Source of the DNA: Candidatus Poribacteria bacterium
GTDB taxonomy: Bacteria; Poribacteria; WGA-4E; GCA-2687025
DNA: 64,000 nucleotides
Assembly: GCA_028818695.1 (NCBI GenBank)
Contig: JAPPNK010000006.1
Span: 12,955 to 76,954 of the forward strand
Direction: 5' to 3'
Shown here: piece after piece, positions 36,801-45,227 of the stretch
Layout of the letters: each line of letters starts with the position of its first letter
How positions within the stretch are numbered: position 1 is the first letter of the stretch
Program-made: the position numbers and the translations under genes
The notes under the pieces: generated by a model
The model's input: the letters and a program-made list of their open reading frames with translations, nothing else
Told to the model about the DNA's origin: nothing
Databases searched by the model: none

Positions 36801-38872
36801 TGCAAACTTTGGAAAAGGAGATACGCCTGCGCGGCAGGGCGCGCGGTCTGCTGTCGGTCAACGGCGAACGCCTGCCGCTCAATGAAGAGGGTTACTTTGA
36901 CGCTGTCTATCCGATTCAGCTGGGGGAGAACCTGCTGAATTTCGTTCTCCAAGACCATGCAGGAAGAACGACCATGGATGAGCGCGTCGTCCGCCGCGTT
37001 TCGTCGACTTTTGAGATACAGCTGGACGCGCCGTCCGACTTTGAGCTGCTTGAAACGCCGTATGTGCGCGTGTCGGGGCGGGCGGCGGAAGCGCGAGCCG
37101 TTTGGATCAACGGAGAAACGGCCGCCCTCAGTGAAAACGGCGCCTTTGAGCGGTGGACGTCGGCGCCGTCCGAGGGGGGGTATATCGAGGCGCGCGCCAT
37201 CGATGCTCTGGGTCGAGAGGCGTCCGTCCGCCGCTGGGTCGCCGTCCGTTCCGACGGCGCTTCGTCCCTGGTGGACTCCATTCCGCCGGCGCTTGTTGAT
37301 CCCAGCCCTTCGTTCAATGCCGTTTTGAACGATTCGCTCCCAACCTTCCAAGCGCGCATCTTAGACAACCGCCCGCTGGAGGGGTTAAGCCTATCCGTAT
37401 TTTTAGACGGCAAAGAGATCGAAGAAGGCGGATGGCAGCTGGACGCGCAAACGGGCCGCTTCCGCTTTGATCCGTCGACCGCTCTGCAAGACGGGGCGCA
37501 TTTGCTGCTGATAACGGGCGCCGACGCCGCCGGCAACGCGCTCATCAACGGCGAATGGAGCGTGACCATCGACTCGGTTCCATTGCTGGCGCAGCTGTCC
37601 CTTTTTCCCTCTTCTGTGGATGAGTTCACGGCGGTTCTCTTAACCTCAAACCAGCCGCTAGAGCGCATTGAGCGGGCGCAGCTGCGCCTCAACGGCCAGA
37701 TGATCGGGGCGCCGTTCCGGCTGAACCGCATCGAAGAGGCGGCGCAATGGCAGGCGCTGGAGCCGTTTTTTGCGCGCGGCTCCGCCGAGTTTGCATACGC
37801 CGCGGTTCTGAATGCGCGTTTGGCGGGCGGAGGCGCCGCGTTCATCGAAGCGCGCGGGCGGGGCGACAAAGCGGCGCTCCTGTCGGGAGAATATGCGCGT
37901 GGGTCGTTGAGCGCCGACCGAATGCTGAGCCTGCGTTTGATAAACGGCGTCCAGGCAGATTTCTTCCCCGCGCAGACAGGGGGAGAGGCGGTCGTCCGCT
38001 CGGCGGACGGACTGGACGCCGACCTTGCCGTTTCGCAATGGCGCGAGGCGGCGGAGCGCGGCCTGATTCCAGACGCCCTCGGGGCTTTCACCTACTCCAT
38101 TGAGACGACCGCGCCGGAAGCGCAGTTTCGGCTGTTGGCGCCGCTTGACGCGGACATGCCCCGCGCGTGGATGCTCTGGGACCGCATACGCCGCCGATGG
38201 CGCCCCATGCCGGACGTCGCGGCGGTTCCGTCGGGAGAGCGCGCAGTGGCGGCTCTTCTTGGAGATCCCCATCCGCCTTATTTGACGCGAGTCGACCTGC
38301 CCTCCGCCGCAGCGTCCCGTTTTTATTTGGAAGCCGAATTCGCGGACGACGGAGTCGGCATCGACGCGCCCCGCACAACAGCGCAGCTGAACGGCGCGCC
38401 GGCGCCGGTGAGCCTCCTATCGATCGAGAACGCGGCGCGCGTCCGCTTTATTCCGTCCGATCTGCGGCGCGGCTTGCACACGCTCACATTGAATGTGTAC
38501 GACCGCGCCGGCAACCGCGCCTCCGAGTCGTTCGAGTTTTTCACAGAGGGCGAATTCGGCTTCGCCGCGTTTCAATTGGCTCCCAACCCGGCGCCCAACG
38601 GCGAGGGCCGCGTTCTGTTTCAACTGACCCAGCGCGCCGATGTGACGATGGAGATCTATGCGATAGACGGATCGCTCGTCTACCGAGACGACCTGTCAGA
38701 TGTGACAGGCGACGAATTTGCGCAGAAAGATTGCCGCGAATGCTTCACTTGGAACTTCGTCAACAACGAGGGGCGGGCTGTCGCTCCAGGCGTGTACATC
38801 GTTCAGCTGACAGCGCGCAACGGAAGCGGACAAACGGCGCGCGTGACAGCAAAGTGGGCGGCGATTCGTTGA
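33863..38872 (+). CDS. giant secreted protein with propeller, Ig-like and FlgD-like C-terminal domain
   Basis: A 1669-residue exported protein. Signal peptide (residues 1-33, cleavage after ADA), then an N-terminal BNR/sialidase-like propeller with repeated WxxxxDxxWTARRSENG-type units (about 40-400), Ig or fibronectin-like modules (about 410-590, with DxxGNxSEP endings), a TolB-like PD40 propeller (about 610-870: WHPNGRWIAYAS, SWSPDGSALAFVSARSG), more Ig-like modules (880-1560) and a C-terminal FlgD/type IX sorting-like domain with NPAPNGEGRVLFQL and FxWNFVNNEGRAVAPGVYIVQL. The C-terminal domain suggests surface attachment or type IX-like export. Stop is two bases from the convergent sulfatase stop. 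Confidence 0.85.
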   Translation: MVKRALKAAGALVLRLFFGAATLCALQSTPADAQTLPQQWLPASPLSLQDGRAAPRQADIAAAGTYAAVVWSADPFGVQTLFWRESVDRGETWEPVTLLFPPDAERTEPAAAHDGSSLWVAWTQRSPDGGTDIWTARRSENGWTSPTRATAAGSAARPRLAVTRSSPRRAALAYEDRSGAFPRAMLVESENGGTVWSAPRPLGDADAPTAQPDVAAINGVFHLVWQDFRTPQPHLYYAARGRGFASPIRRLSQTPGVRSPFIDARDGKLLAAWEGQPGAGGPDIYAALGDSNTREWTPPSALTNTASQSARPTGSVWGGGAVVVWQDGRSGLFDLYAAQMQPDGSWDAPFALIESPAPSTLPRMSASFDLPGGQAQLIWMENGAVLHSARDSIPPDRPSQPVHFDLSANAGWDDDGTLLFRWEETLGAHAYQADLTIDGAETQTIMLDAPTLTLTLAAGTAVLTVTAVDAVGNASEPSIPSVPVRVDSIPPAARIYRPVDGEQLFAEYAALFSCVDANLKSCVVEIGEGENPSEWAPLAGPFIESFEEPQSALFQVNRRSGVVTLRVRAEDAAGNRSEAVARAVVDVEEPPAAQIESHSPLWEEPILATGRRDADWSDAAQRLAYISDESGAADLWTARLDGSDASPAAADAFLDASPSWHPNGRWIAYASLRGGVWQIAARDWRTGEEKPLVISEYEDREPSWSPDGSALAFVSARSGRDEIYLLENAEAALNDAPPLIRRAVRGGVPGRRPSWHPNGTALAYESLQGGAPHIWTLDLYEGAPRPLIQIADSRAPVYSPAGKRVMFTRFINGSPSLWVWSALSGDVHRLTPLGLEAQFGVWTAGESAAFETGGDLAVAPLVAPAPDLEARIASPRSGSVVSGRVKVTGSARGERFDSYDLTYAPADRSAAPVSVTGVASSPVERDGFLGLWNAEGLSGDFILRLMVNGADGQPAASAESRVSILAPSAELDIREPGNGMQTLEKEIRLRGRARGLLSVNGERLPLNEEGYFDAVYPIQLGENLLNFVLQDHAGRTTMDERVVRRVSSTFEIQLDAPSDFELLETPYVRVSGRAAEARAVWINGETAALSENGAFERWTSAPSEGGYIEARAIDALGREASVRRWVAVRSDGASSLVDSIPPALVDPSPSFNAVLNDSLPTFQARILDNRPLEGLSLSVFLDGKEIEEGGWQLDAQTGRFRFDPSTALQDGAHLLLITGADAAGNALINGEWSVTIDSVPLLAQLSLFPSSVDEFTAVLLTSNQPLERIERAQLRLNGQMIGAPFRLNRIEEAAQWQALEPFFARGSAEFAYAAVLNARLAGGGAAFIEARGRGDKAALLSGEYARGSLSADRMLSLRLINGVQADFFPAQTGGEAVVRSADGLDADLAVSQWREAAERGLIPDALGAFTYSIETTAPEAQFRLLAPLDADMPRAWMLWDRIRRRWRPMPDVAAVPSGERAVAALLGDPHPPYLTRVDLPSAAASRFYLEAEFADDGVGIDAPRTTAQLNGAPAPVSLLSIENAARVRFIPSDLRRGLHTLTLNVYDRAGNRASESFEFFTEGEFGFAAFQLAPNPAPNGEGRVLFQLTQRADVTMEIYAIDGSLVYRDDLSDVTGDEFAQKDCRECFTWNFVNNEGRAVAPGVYIVQLTARNGSGQTARVTAKWAAIR

Positions 38873-38873
38873 T

Positions 38874-40331
38874 TTACCCGCTTTGAAATTGCGGTTTCTC
38901 TCCAGGGGCGGGCGAATTCGTGAAGGTTCCGCGCCTCAGCACCGCCTCCCGTCCGCCATGCTTTTCAATGAGCGCGCGCTGGTCGGCTTTCGCGCGGGCG
39001 TCCGTTTCCTCTGGGTTCAGTATCGACAAAAGCCGCGCCTCGCATGCCCGCTCCGCCTCCCGATGCCGCGCCTCGTCCGCAAGGTTGATCGTCTCGAGCG
39101 GGTCCTCCTCCAGATGAAACAGCAGCGGAGGATAGCCGACATGACGAATATACTTATACGCCCCCTCCCGAACCATGTAGCATCCGCACAGCGACGAAAC
39201 CGCATGGTATTCGCTGACCGCATAGCCTTTAGACGCGCCGCCATTTGCGACCGCCCACAACGACTCGCCCGGCAGATCGGCTTCCGCCTCGTTCGGTTGA
39301 ACGCCCAGCGCCTCTAGGAAGGTCGGGTACATATCCACGAGCGACACGATTTCGCCGCTCGTTTCGCCTTCGGGAACATCCGGCCCCGCCATGATGAGCG
39401 GAACGCCTGCCGACTCTTCATACATCGTGAATTTGCCGAACAGCCCTCGGCTGCCGAGGCTCTCCCCATGGTCGCTTGTGTAGACGACGCGGGTTGTTTC
39501 GTCTAAGTTCATCTCTTCCAGCGCGTTCAACACCCGGCCGATCTGCGCGTCCAGACGCGCGCATGTGCCGTAATACGCCGCCGCGGCGCGCTGAATCTGC
39601 TCCTCGGTGAACGGCGCGTCGTAACGAAACGCGGCGCGAAACTGATCCAACACCGGATGGCGCGGCCATTCATCTTCCCGCCCCTGAACAGGCGCCGGCA
39701 GCTCCTGCGACATAAAATGCTCAAACAGGTCCGGCGGAGCCGTGAACGGCGGATGCGGACACACAAAACCGACAAAAAGCAACCAAGGCTTCTCAGACGG
39801 ACGGCGAACCGCCTCTTGAAGCCAGCGGATCGTTTCATCGGCGATCTGTTCATCGTAGGCGAGGTAGCTGCTTGTCCCATGCCCCGCCTCCAAGACCGAC
39901 TCGCGCGAACCTTTGCGTATCGGCATGTCGTCCCGAACGGCTCCCATGAGATCGCCGACGCCGTCCACCACATTGAGCGGGACGATCTGTTTGCGAAAAC
40001 CTTCCGCCGATCCGACGCCTTTGTAATGCAACTTGCCGATGGAATCGACCGCATGACCTTCTTCCGCCAGCCGGCGCCCCCATCCAGGTACGGAGCCGTC
40101 GTACGGGAAGGCGTTGTCCCAGTTTCCGATCTGATGGACATACCGCCCGGTCGCTAGGCTTGCGCGGGCGGGGACGCAGATCGGGCAGTTTGTGTAAGCG
40201 TTGTTGAATCGGACGCCCCGTTCGGCGAGCGCGTCCAGATGGGGCGTTCGCGCGGCAGCGTTGCCGTAGGCGCCTGCGGCGTCCCGCCGGTGCTGGTCAG
40301 ACAGGATGAAGAGCAGGTTGGTCGGCTTCAT
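38874..40331 (-). CDS. sulfatase
   Basis: A 485-residue type I sulfatase that removes sulfate esters. The formylglycine motif CxPxR is CVPAR at residues 52-56 within NCPICVPARASLATGRY; metal ligands include D12 in SDQH and the YTSDHGESLG segment near 290. It needs a formylglycine-generating enzyme, not present in this window. No signal peptide is visible, so it may be cytoplasmic, acting on imported sulfated sugars. The length fits the family. Expansion of sulfatases is typical of Poribacteria and Planctomycetota from sulfated-polysaccharide habitats. Confidence 0.92.
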   Translation of the reverse strand: MKPTNLLFILSDQHRRDAAGAYGNAAARTPHLDALAERGVRFNNAYTNCPICVPARASLATGRYVHQIGNWDNAFPYDGSVPGWGRRLAEEGHAVDSIGKLHYKGVGSAEGFRKQIVPLNVVDGVGDLMGAVRDDMPIRKGSRESVLEAGHGTSSYLAYDEQIADETIRWLQEAVRRPSEKPWLLFVGFVCPHPPFTAPPDLFEHFMSQELPAPVQGREDEWPRHPVLDQFRAAFRYDAPFTEEQIQRAAAAYYGTCARLDAQIGRVLNALEEMNLDETTRVVYTSDHGESLGSRGLFGKFTMYEESAGVPLIMAGPDVPEGETSGEIVSLVDMYPTFLEALGVQPNEAEADLPGESLWAVANGGASKGYAVSEYHAVSSLCGCYMVREGAYKYIRHVGYPPLLFHLEEDPLETINLADEARHREAERACEARLLSILNPEETDARAKADQRALIEKHGGREAVLRRGTFTNSPAPGEKPQFQSG

Positions 40332-40352
40332 ATTCTCTTTCGCGTTCGCCCG

Positions 40353-42038
40353 TCATTCGATATAGGAGAAAGAGAAGCCCAAGCCGCAGAAGCCTTCCCC
40401 CTTCATGACATGCAAGCCGTTGAAGTTGGCATGGTATATCCAACAGTTGAGAGGGCGTCCGTCCTTCCCGGCTCCCCATCCATTATTCTTATGGTATGTT
40501 TTGTTCTTCTCATCAGACAGGTTAATCTGCGTAATGCGGCGCTCTTTCATGTTCGTTCCGAGCGTTGCGCCGTCTCCAAAGCGGCCGCCGATCTGCTCTT
40601 TGTAATAATTTCCGCTGTTTTCATCCGCAGCCATTGGAACGAAGCCCGACTCGCGCGCTCTTGAGAAGACAGGATTCCCGTCCGTTTCAACCATCAAGCT
40701 TGTGGTAATCTCAGGCTCTGGACGGGGCGACTCTTCGCTAATATAAAAGCGAGGACGAACCCAGCTAGTGATATGGAATGTGTGAACGCCTTCCACTTTC
40801 ACCTCCAGCTTCCAGCCGCTTCCGTTGATGTCGGGTTCCGCTGACCAGATCCCCTTTGCGTCATGGGCGTAGAGAAGCGTTGAGTTGCGCGGCCATTCAA
40901 GGCGGGAGCTGGAATGGAACTCCGGCTGCGTTTTACCGCCGATGCGGCGCGGCGCGGAGTCGGCGTCTCCAATAAAGGCGCCGCGGCGGCTGAGAAACGC
41001 ATACTGCGTTCCGTCCGGGCTGAATCGGGCTGACCATCCTTCTCCCAGATCGCGCGGGCGCGCGCCCTCCGATTCCAGATCAACGACTGCGACCCGGCGC
41101 TGTTTTGAGCCTATCTCAAGCAGCATCCGTTTTCCGTCCGAGGAGAGCTGAAATGCGCGGACATTTTTCGTTGGATAAAACAAGCTCCACTCGGTATTGC
41201 GGGGGGTTGGGCTGAACGGTCTGCGCCAGACGCCTTCTTTGTTATGGACATACAGCGCGCTCGAATCGGCGGACCAAACAGGCTGTGTCTCCTCATGGAT
41301 TTTGGGCTGGCGCGCCGTGATATAGGAAGGCGGAGCTGCAGGTTCCTTTGCGGGGAGCCATTTCAGACGATGGACGATATTCATTTTGGGAGTCTCGCCT
41401 TGAATGCTGACATACCTGTACGCCTCATTTTCAGAATGGACGCTCTCTTTTTCTAGATAGCGCAGGTAGCCGCCATCTTCGGAGAATTGGAGATTCCGCT
41501 TGACGGTTTTGATCGTTTCGTGTTGACGCCAAGGAAGGACTGAAAAAGGCACATCGGGCGTACGGTTTTGGAACTTTCGATAATCCTCTTGAACGACGCC
41601 GAGAATATACACATTGTATTGATCCGACGCTCCTCTCATCTCCTTCGTGAGATAGGCGATCACGGACGGGTCGGGTCCTTCCACAACTTCGGTATACTCA
41701 GGCGTCAAAGGAAACTTGTATCTTCTTTGCCCGCCATTGGCGTCGCCGAAAACGTACGCCGCACCTTGCGCTTGACCGTTTGTCCATCTATCCAAGACGA
41801 ACGCGAGCCAGTTGCCGTCCTGAGAACCTGTTATGGCGCGCGTTACGACGGGCAAGGGTTTGGCGATCGTTGTTTGCGGCTTGTCCGCTTCCTCAACCAA
41901 CTCTGCGGAAATGGATTCATTGGTTGAGGGGGTTGAGAGAACCAACAGCAGCGCTCCTAAAAGAACGGCAAGCGCCGCAAGAAAAGAGATCCCTGTTTTC
42001 AGCAGCTTTTTCTGCCTGGGAAATTTCCAGTTTTTCAT
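40353..42038 (-). CDS. membrane-anchored TolB-like propeller protein
   Basis: A 561-residue protein with one N-terminal membrane segment (about residues 16-34) and a periplasmic beta-propeller. PD40/WD40-like units are recognisable, for example QPVWSADSSALYVHN, FQLSSDGKRMLLEIGS and ARFSPDGTQYAFLSRRG. The last 100 residues (from NGWGAGKDGRPLNCW) form a different domain. AAAGGAATCAACCG precedes the ATG. It lies just upstream of the sulfatase gene on the same strand, 21 bases apart, so the two may be co-transcribed; the functional link is unknown. Confidence 0.75.
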   Translation of the reverse strand: MKNWKFPRQKKLLKTGISFLAALAVLLGALLLVLSTPSTNESISAELVEEADKPQTTIAKPLPVVTRAITGSQDGNWLAFVLDRWTNGQAQGAAYVFGDANGGQRRYKFPLTPEYTEVVEGPDPSVIAYLTKEMRGASDQYNVYILGVVQEDYRKFQNRTPDVPFSVLPWRQHETIKTVKRNLQFSEDGGYLRYLEKESVHSENEAYRYVSIQGETPKMNIVHRLKWLPAKEPAAPPSYITARQPKIHEETQPVWSADSSALYVHNKEGVWRRPFSPTPRNTEWSLFYPTKNVRAFQLSSDGKRMLLEIGSKQRRVAVVDLESEGARPRDLGEGWSARFSPDGTQYAFLSRRGAFIGDADSAPRRIGGKTQPEFHSSSRLEWPRNSTLLYAHDAKGIWSAEPDINGSGWKLEVKVEGVHTFHITSWVRPRFYISEESPRPEPEITTSLMVETDGNPVFSRARESGFVPMAADENSGNYYKEQIGGRFGDGATLGTNMKERRITQINLSDEKNKTYHKNNGWGAGKDGRPLNCWIYHANFNGLHVMKGEGFCGLGFSFSYIE

Positions 42039-42118
42039 CGGTTGATTCCTTTCTCCGCCGCGGCGGTTCGGCTTCCGTATTCATCATAACATGGGCGCGG
42101 AGAAATGCGAACAGGAGG

Positions 42119-42904
42119 TTACTCGAACGGATGCTCGCTCAAACATACATACAGACGATCCGAGGCGGGCGCATGCGGATCCACCCGCTCCACGTACTGA
42201 ACGGATATCGCAAGCGATTCCCATACCCGCCGCGTCTCCTCTTTGCCGCCGATGAGAAAGCCGATATCCGCCTCCAACAGCGCCGGTATGTCGTTCAAGG
42301 CGTCCCCTACATAAACAACCCGACCGCCTGAAGCGCGCATCTGTTGAACGCAGGCGCGCTTGTCCATCGCCGAGACGACGCGCCGATGGATGCGCCCCGT
42401 AGAGACGCCGAACCTGTCAAACTCCAGCGTGTTGGAGCGCACATCGTCAATGCCCGACCCTTCCCGCGCCAAATCTTCCGACCAATTCGCCGAAACGACA
42501 ACGGCGCGTCCCCCGTTCCGCCTCCAACGCTCCGCCATTTCGCGCGCGCCTTCCCGCGTTGGCGTCCGCCTTCCCGCCTCTTTCAACGCAGACCGCCGTA
42601 TCCCCGCCAGAATCCCCGCCTTCTCCACCGCGTCAACGGCGCTCCGCTCATAAGCGTCCAGCTCCGCATAAAACCGCTTCACCCGCGCCTCAAGCAGACC
42701 TCCGCGCGGGACAGCGTCCAGAGCCGCCTGAATGATTCGCCGACGTTCATGCCGGTATTCTCGAACGCTGCGCCCCCAAAGGTCCAGCAGGGCGCGCGCC
42801 TCCTTCGGCGGACGGCTCGCCGCCGCAAGACGAACAATGTCGTCTGTCGTGTCGCGCGCCGCGATCGTTTCATCAAAATCAAGAGCGAGAATGGGAGCCT
42901 TCAT
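42119..42904 (-). CDS. HAD-family phosphatase
   Basis: A 261-residue hydrolase of the haloacid dehalogenase superfamily. Motif I is DFDET near residue 8, motif II the serine in VVVSANWSED, motif III the lysine of MDKRAC, and motif IV GDALNDIPAL. The helical cap between motifs I and II fits phosphoserine phosphatase-like or MtnX-like enzymes. The start is uncertain: ATG 42904 places motif I at the usual position, while ATG 42937 adds 11 residues; neither has a clear ribosome site. It is divergent from gltX. Confidence 0.78.
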   Translation of the reverse strand: MKAPILALDFDETIAARDTTDDIVRLAAASRPPKEARALLDLWGRSVREYRHERRRIIQAALDAVPRGGLLEARVKRFYAELDAYERSAVDAVEKAGILAGIRRSALKEAGRRTPTREGAREMAERWRRNGGRAVVVSANWSEDLAREGSGIDDVRSNTLEFDRFGVSTGRIHRRVVSAMDKRACVQQMRASGGRVVYVGDALNDIPALLEADIGFLIGGKEETRRVWESLAISVQYVERVDPHAPASDRLYVCLSEHPFE

Positions 42905-43017
42905 TGCGATACCATGCTGTAGTTGCGCCGCGTCCATAAGAACATGTTAGCCGTTTCAGGCTCTATATGGCATCATATTCGACGATCGGGCAATGAATTG
43001 AGAGAAAGGAGACGCAT

Positions 43018-44466
43018 ATGAGCGCGCCGCGCGTTCGATTCGCCCCCTCGCCGACAGGTTCGCTTCACATCGGAAGCGCCCGAACCGCCCTCTTCAACTG
43101 GCTCTACGCGAGGCGGCATGGCGGAACGTTCATCCTGCGCATCGACGACACAGACGCCGAACGCTCCACTGAAGAATCGACCAGCTCCATCTTCGAGTCG
43201 ATGAAATGGCTGGGTTTGGACTGGGACGAGGGACCTTACGCCCAATCGGACAGGCTTGAGCTTTATCAAGAGCGGGCGCGGCAGATGATCGAGAATGGCG
43301 CGGCGTATTTTTGTTACTGCTCAAAAGAGGAACTTGCCGCCAAACGCGAAGCCGCTCGAAAAGAAGGACGACCATACCGATACGACGGAACATGCCGCAA
43401 CCTGTCCGACAGCGAACGCAAGCGGTTAGACAGCGAAGGACGCCCAAAGGTCGCGCGGCTTAAAATCGAGCCTGACGAGAGCATCCTAACGCCGGACCTG
43501 ATCCTCGGCGACGTCGTCTTCGACTCCTCAACGCTGGACGATTTCATCTTCATGAAGCCCGACTTCACGCCGCTTTACAACTTCAGCTCCGCCGTCGACG
43601 ACGCCGATATGAACATCACGCATGTCATACGCGGGCAGGATCATCTGCCGAACACGCCGAAGCAGATACTCATCAGCAAGGCGCTTGGGATGGAGCCGCC
43701 AAAGTTTGCGCATCTTCCGATGGTGCATAACGCGCGCGGACAGAAGCTCAGCAAGCGGGACGGCGCCGTCGGAACGCTTGAATTTCGGGAGATGGGCTTT
43801 CTGCCTGAAGCGCTGGTGAACTATCTGGCGCGCCTTGCCTGGTCGGCGGAGGGCGAACAGGAGATCTTCACGACCGAGGAGCTGAAAGCGAAATTCGACC
43901 TGGACAGGGTCGGCAAAAGCCCCTCCCGCTTCGATCTGAAGAAGCTGACATGGCTGAACGGGCAGTATATGAACGAAAAGCCGCTGTCTGAGAAGACGGA
44001 GGGGGCGGCTCTTTTCTTGAATAAAGCCGGCTATGAACCTGAAAACGCCGAGCGCCTAGAGCGAATCGTTGAGGCGGTCGGCGACAGGCTCCACACCTGG
44101 CCGGACATCGTCACATACGGCTCCTATTTTTTTGAAGAGGACGGCGCATACGAGTTCGATCCTGCGGCGGTCAAAAAATGGTTTCGTTCAGAGGCGGAGC
44201 TGGAAACGGTTCGCGCCGCCGAATCTCTTATAGAGAGCATCGACCCGTTTGAGGTTGATGAGATCGACAAGCGGATGCGCGCCTGGGCGGAGGAGCGCGG
44301 CGAGAAGCTGATACGGGTTCTACAGCCGCTGCGCGTCGCCGTCACAGGCAAGCAGGTCGGTCCGAGCCTGCTTGAAACGCTGGAGATCTTAGGCAAAGAA
44401 TCGGTCTTGAACCGCTTGGAGCGCGCGTCAGAAGAGTTGCCGAAGATGTACGCGCAAAAGGGCTGA
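43018..44466 (+). CDS. gltX: glutamyl-tRNA synthetase
   Basis: A 482-residue class I aminoacyl-tRNA synthetase that charges tRNA-Glu (and possibly tRNA-Gln). The HIGH signature is HIGS at residues 17-20 and the KMSKS motif is KLSKR near 243-247. The anticodon-binding helical domain fills the C-terminal 160 residues. GAAAGGAG eight bases upstream fixes the ATG. The stop codon lies inside a hairpin that also acts as a terminator for the structured RNA coming from the other side. Confidence 0.96.
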   Translation: MSAPRVRFAPSPTGSLHIGSARTALFNWLYARRHGGTFILRIDDTDAERSTEESTSSIFESMKWLGLDWDEGPYAQSDRLELYQERARQMIENGAAYFCYCSKEELAAKREAARKEGRPYRYDGTCRNLSDSERKRLDSEGRPKVARLKIEPDESILTPDLILGDVVFDSSTLDDFIFMKPDFTPLYNFSSAVDDADMNITHVIRGQDHLPNTPKQILISKALGMEPPKFAHLPMVHNARGQKLSKRDGAVGTLEFREMGFLPEALVNYLARLAWSAEGEQEIFTTEELKAKFDLDRVGKSPSRFDLKKLTWLNGQYMNEKPLSEKTEGAALFLNKAGYEPENAERLERIVEAVGDRLHTWPDIVTYGSYFFEEDGAYEFDPAAVKKWFRSEAELETVRAAESLIESIDPFEVDEIDKRMRAWAEERGEKLIRVLQPLRVAVTGKQVGPSLLETLEILGKESVLNRLERASEELPKMYAQKG

Positions 44467-44481
44467 CGCTTCCGTCAACCC
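44456..44481 (-). terminator. terminator-like hairpin ending a minus-strand RNA
   Basis: Read on the minus strand, GGGTTGACG and CGTCAGCCC form a nine-pair stem (one G-U) closed by a GAAG loop and followed at once by TTTT. On the plus strand the same hairpin has no T run. It overlaps the gltX stop codon. Confidence 0.65.
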
Positions 44482-45056
44482 TATCGGAGTATCGTATCGG
44501 CTTACGGGGCGCCGAGGGGCGGCTTTCTCGCACTGCCGCCGCCTCGACCCGCGCCGTAATCTTTCGGCGAAACCGGTTGCCCGGCCGGGCGTCTCAAAGC
44601 GTCGCTGAAACGCGCCGCCGTTGGGCTTGCGCCGTCTCTCGGTCCCAAGCGCAAAGCCTTGGAAGCGAAGATCAGGCGCTGCCGCGCAGGCAGCTTGTTT
44701 CGGACATCTCCGAAACGACCCTGTGAAGAGGGCCCTCAACCGCTGACGCTCCGCCGCGGCGCGTCAGCTGGCTCGCTTGACGGGGCGAACCGATCGCGTC
44801 TTCGGTTCGCCTACCGTCCCAGATCAATCGGGCGGCTTGTCCGCGTCCGACGCAACAGATCGTTGGCAACAACCGCCTCGGAGTTCCGAGGCTCCCGTTC
44901 GGGTTGGCGCTGAGCCGCTCCGTCGCGCGTAGGAACGTTCAGCTCCGCGCCGGCAGGGAGTTCTTTCCGCCCTTGGCGGCTGCCCCGCTGACCTGCCCGC
45001 CGCGTCCGACTGGATCGTCGTCAAGCATCAATACAGGATACGAAGAGCGTATAGGG
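44456..45056 (-). ncRNA. candidate large structured RNA, class unknown
   Basis: About 600 bases without a credible reading frame but full of perfect hairpins. Paired segments (plus coordinates): 44513-44523/44535-44546, 44645-44649/44658-44662, 44678-44683/44689-44694, 44697-44704/44709-44716, 44742-44749/44761-44768, 44784-44793/44802-44811 (10 bp), 44875-44881/44886-44892 and 44967-44971/44975-44979. A long-range closing stem joins 44479-44484 with 45051-45056 and 44493-44498 with 45037-45042, with a symmetric 8 by 8 internal loop. Loops are purine-rich only when read on the minus strand (GATG, AACT, AAG, GAAG), and the terminator is on that strand too. I find no tmRNA, RNase P, SRP or 6S signature. 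No clean promoter was found; a lone TTGACA is at 45134 to 45129. 45057-45157 holds an A-loop hairpin at 45072-45090. Confidence 0.6.
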
Positions 45057-45083
45057 CGGGTTACAGGTTTCCGCATTTTTTTC
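45057..45083 (+). terminator. weak plus-strand terminator-like element
   Basis: A short GC stem (GCGGG with TCCGC) is followed by A and seven T. It could stop read-through from gltX before the paralogue operon. The stem is short, so support is modest. Confidence 0.35.
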
Positions 45084-45157
45084 TAATGCGTCCCAAAAAA
45101 CGCCGTGAGCGGAAAGCGTCTGAAGATGTGTCAAGCGCCGACGCCTGTCTCTGTCGG

Positions 45158-45186
45158 TTGAGAGCTCAACGCGCGCCATGTAAAAT
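45158..45186 (+). promoter_or_regulatory. strong promoter of the four-paralogue operon
   Basis: TTGAGA (45158-45163), 17-base spacer and TAAAAT (45181-45186): five of six matches in each box. The first gene starts 41 bases downstream after a GGAGG. Confidence 0.7.
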
Positions 45187-45227
45187 GCCTATAGAACCGG
45201 CATATTCATCATGGAGGCGCAAATAAA

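Noticed and set aside
44456-45056. tmRNA, RNase P RNA, SRP RNA or 6S RNA
   Set aside because: I looked on both strands for the tmRNA tag and T-arm, the RNase P GAAAGTCCGGGC-type core, the SRP GGAA loop and the 6S bubble and found none. A chance GCCGAGGGGCGG match to tmRNA is out of context.
44428-45086. Short frames of 60-103 codons within the structured region
   Set aside because: Several overlapping frames on both strands, arginine- and alanine-rich, without ribosome sites or motifs. The hairpin density explains the region better.
45129-45134. Perfect minus-strand TTGACA upstream of the structured RNA
   Set aside because: No acceptable -10 box lies 16-19 bases downstream, so I do not call it a promoter.
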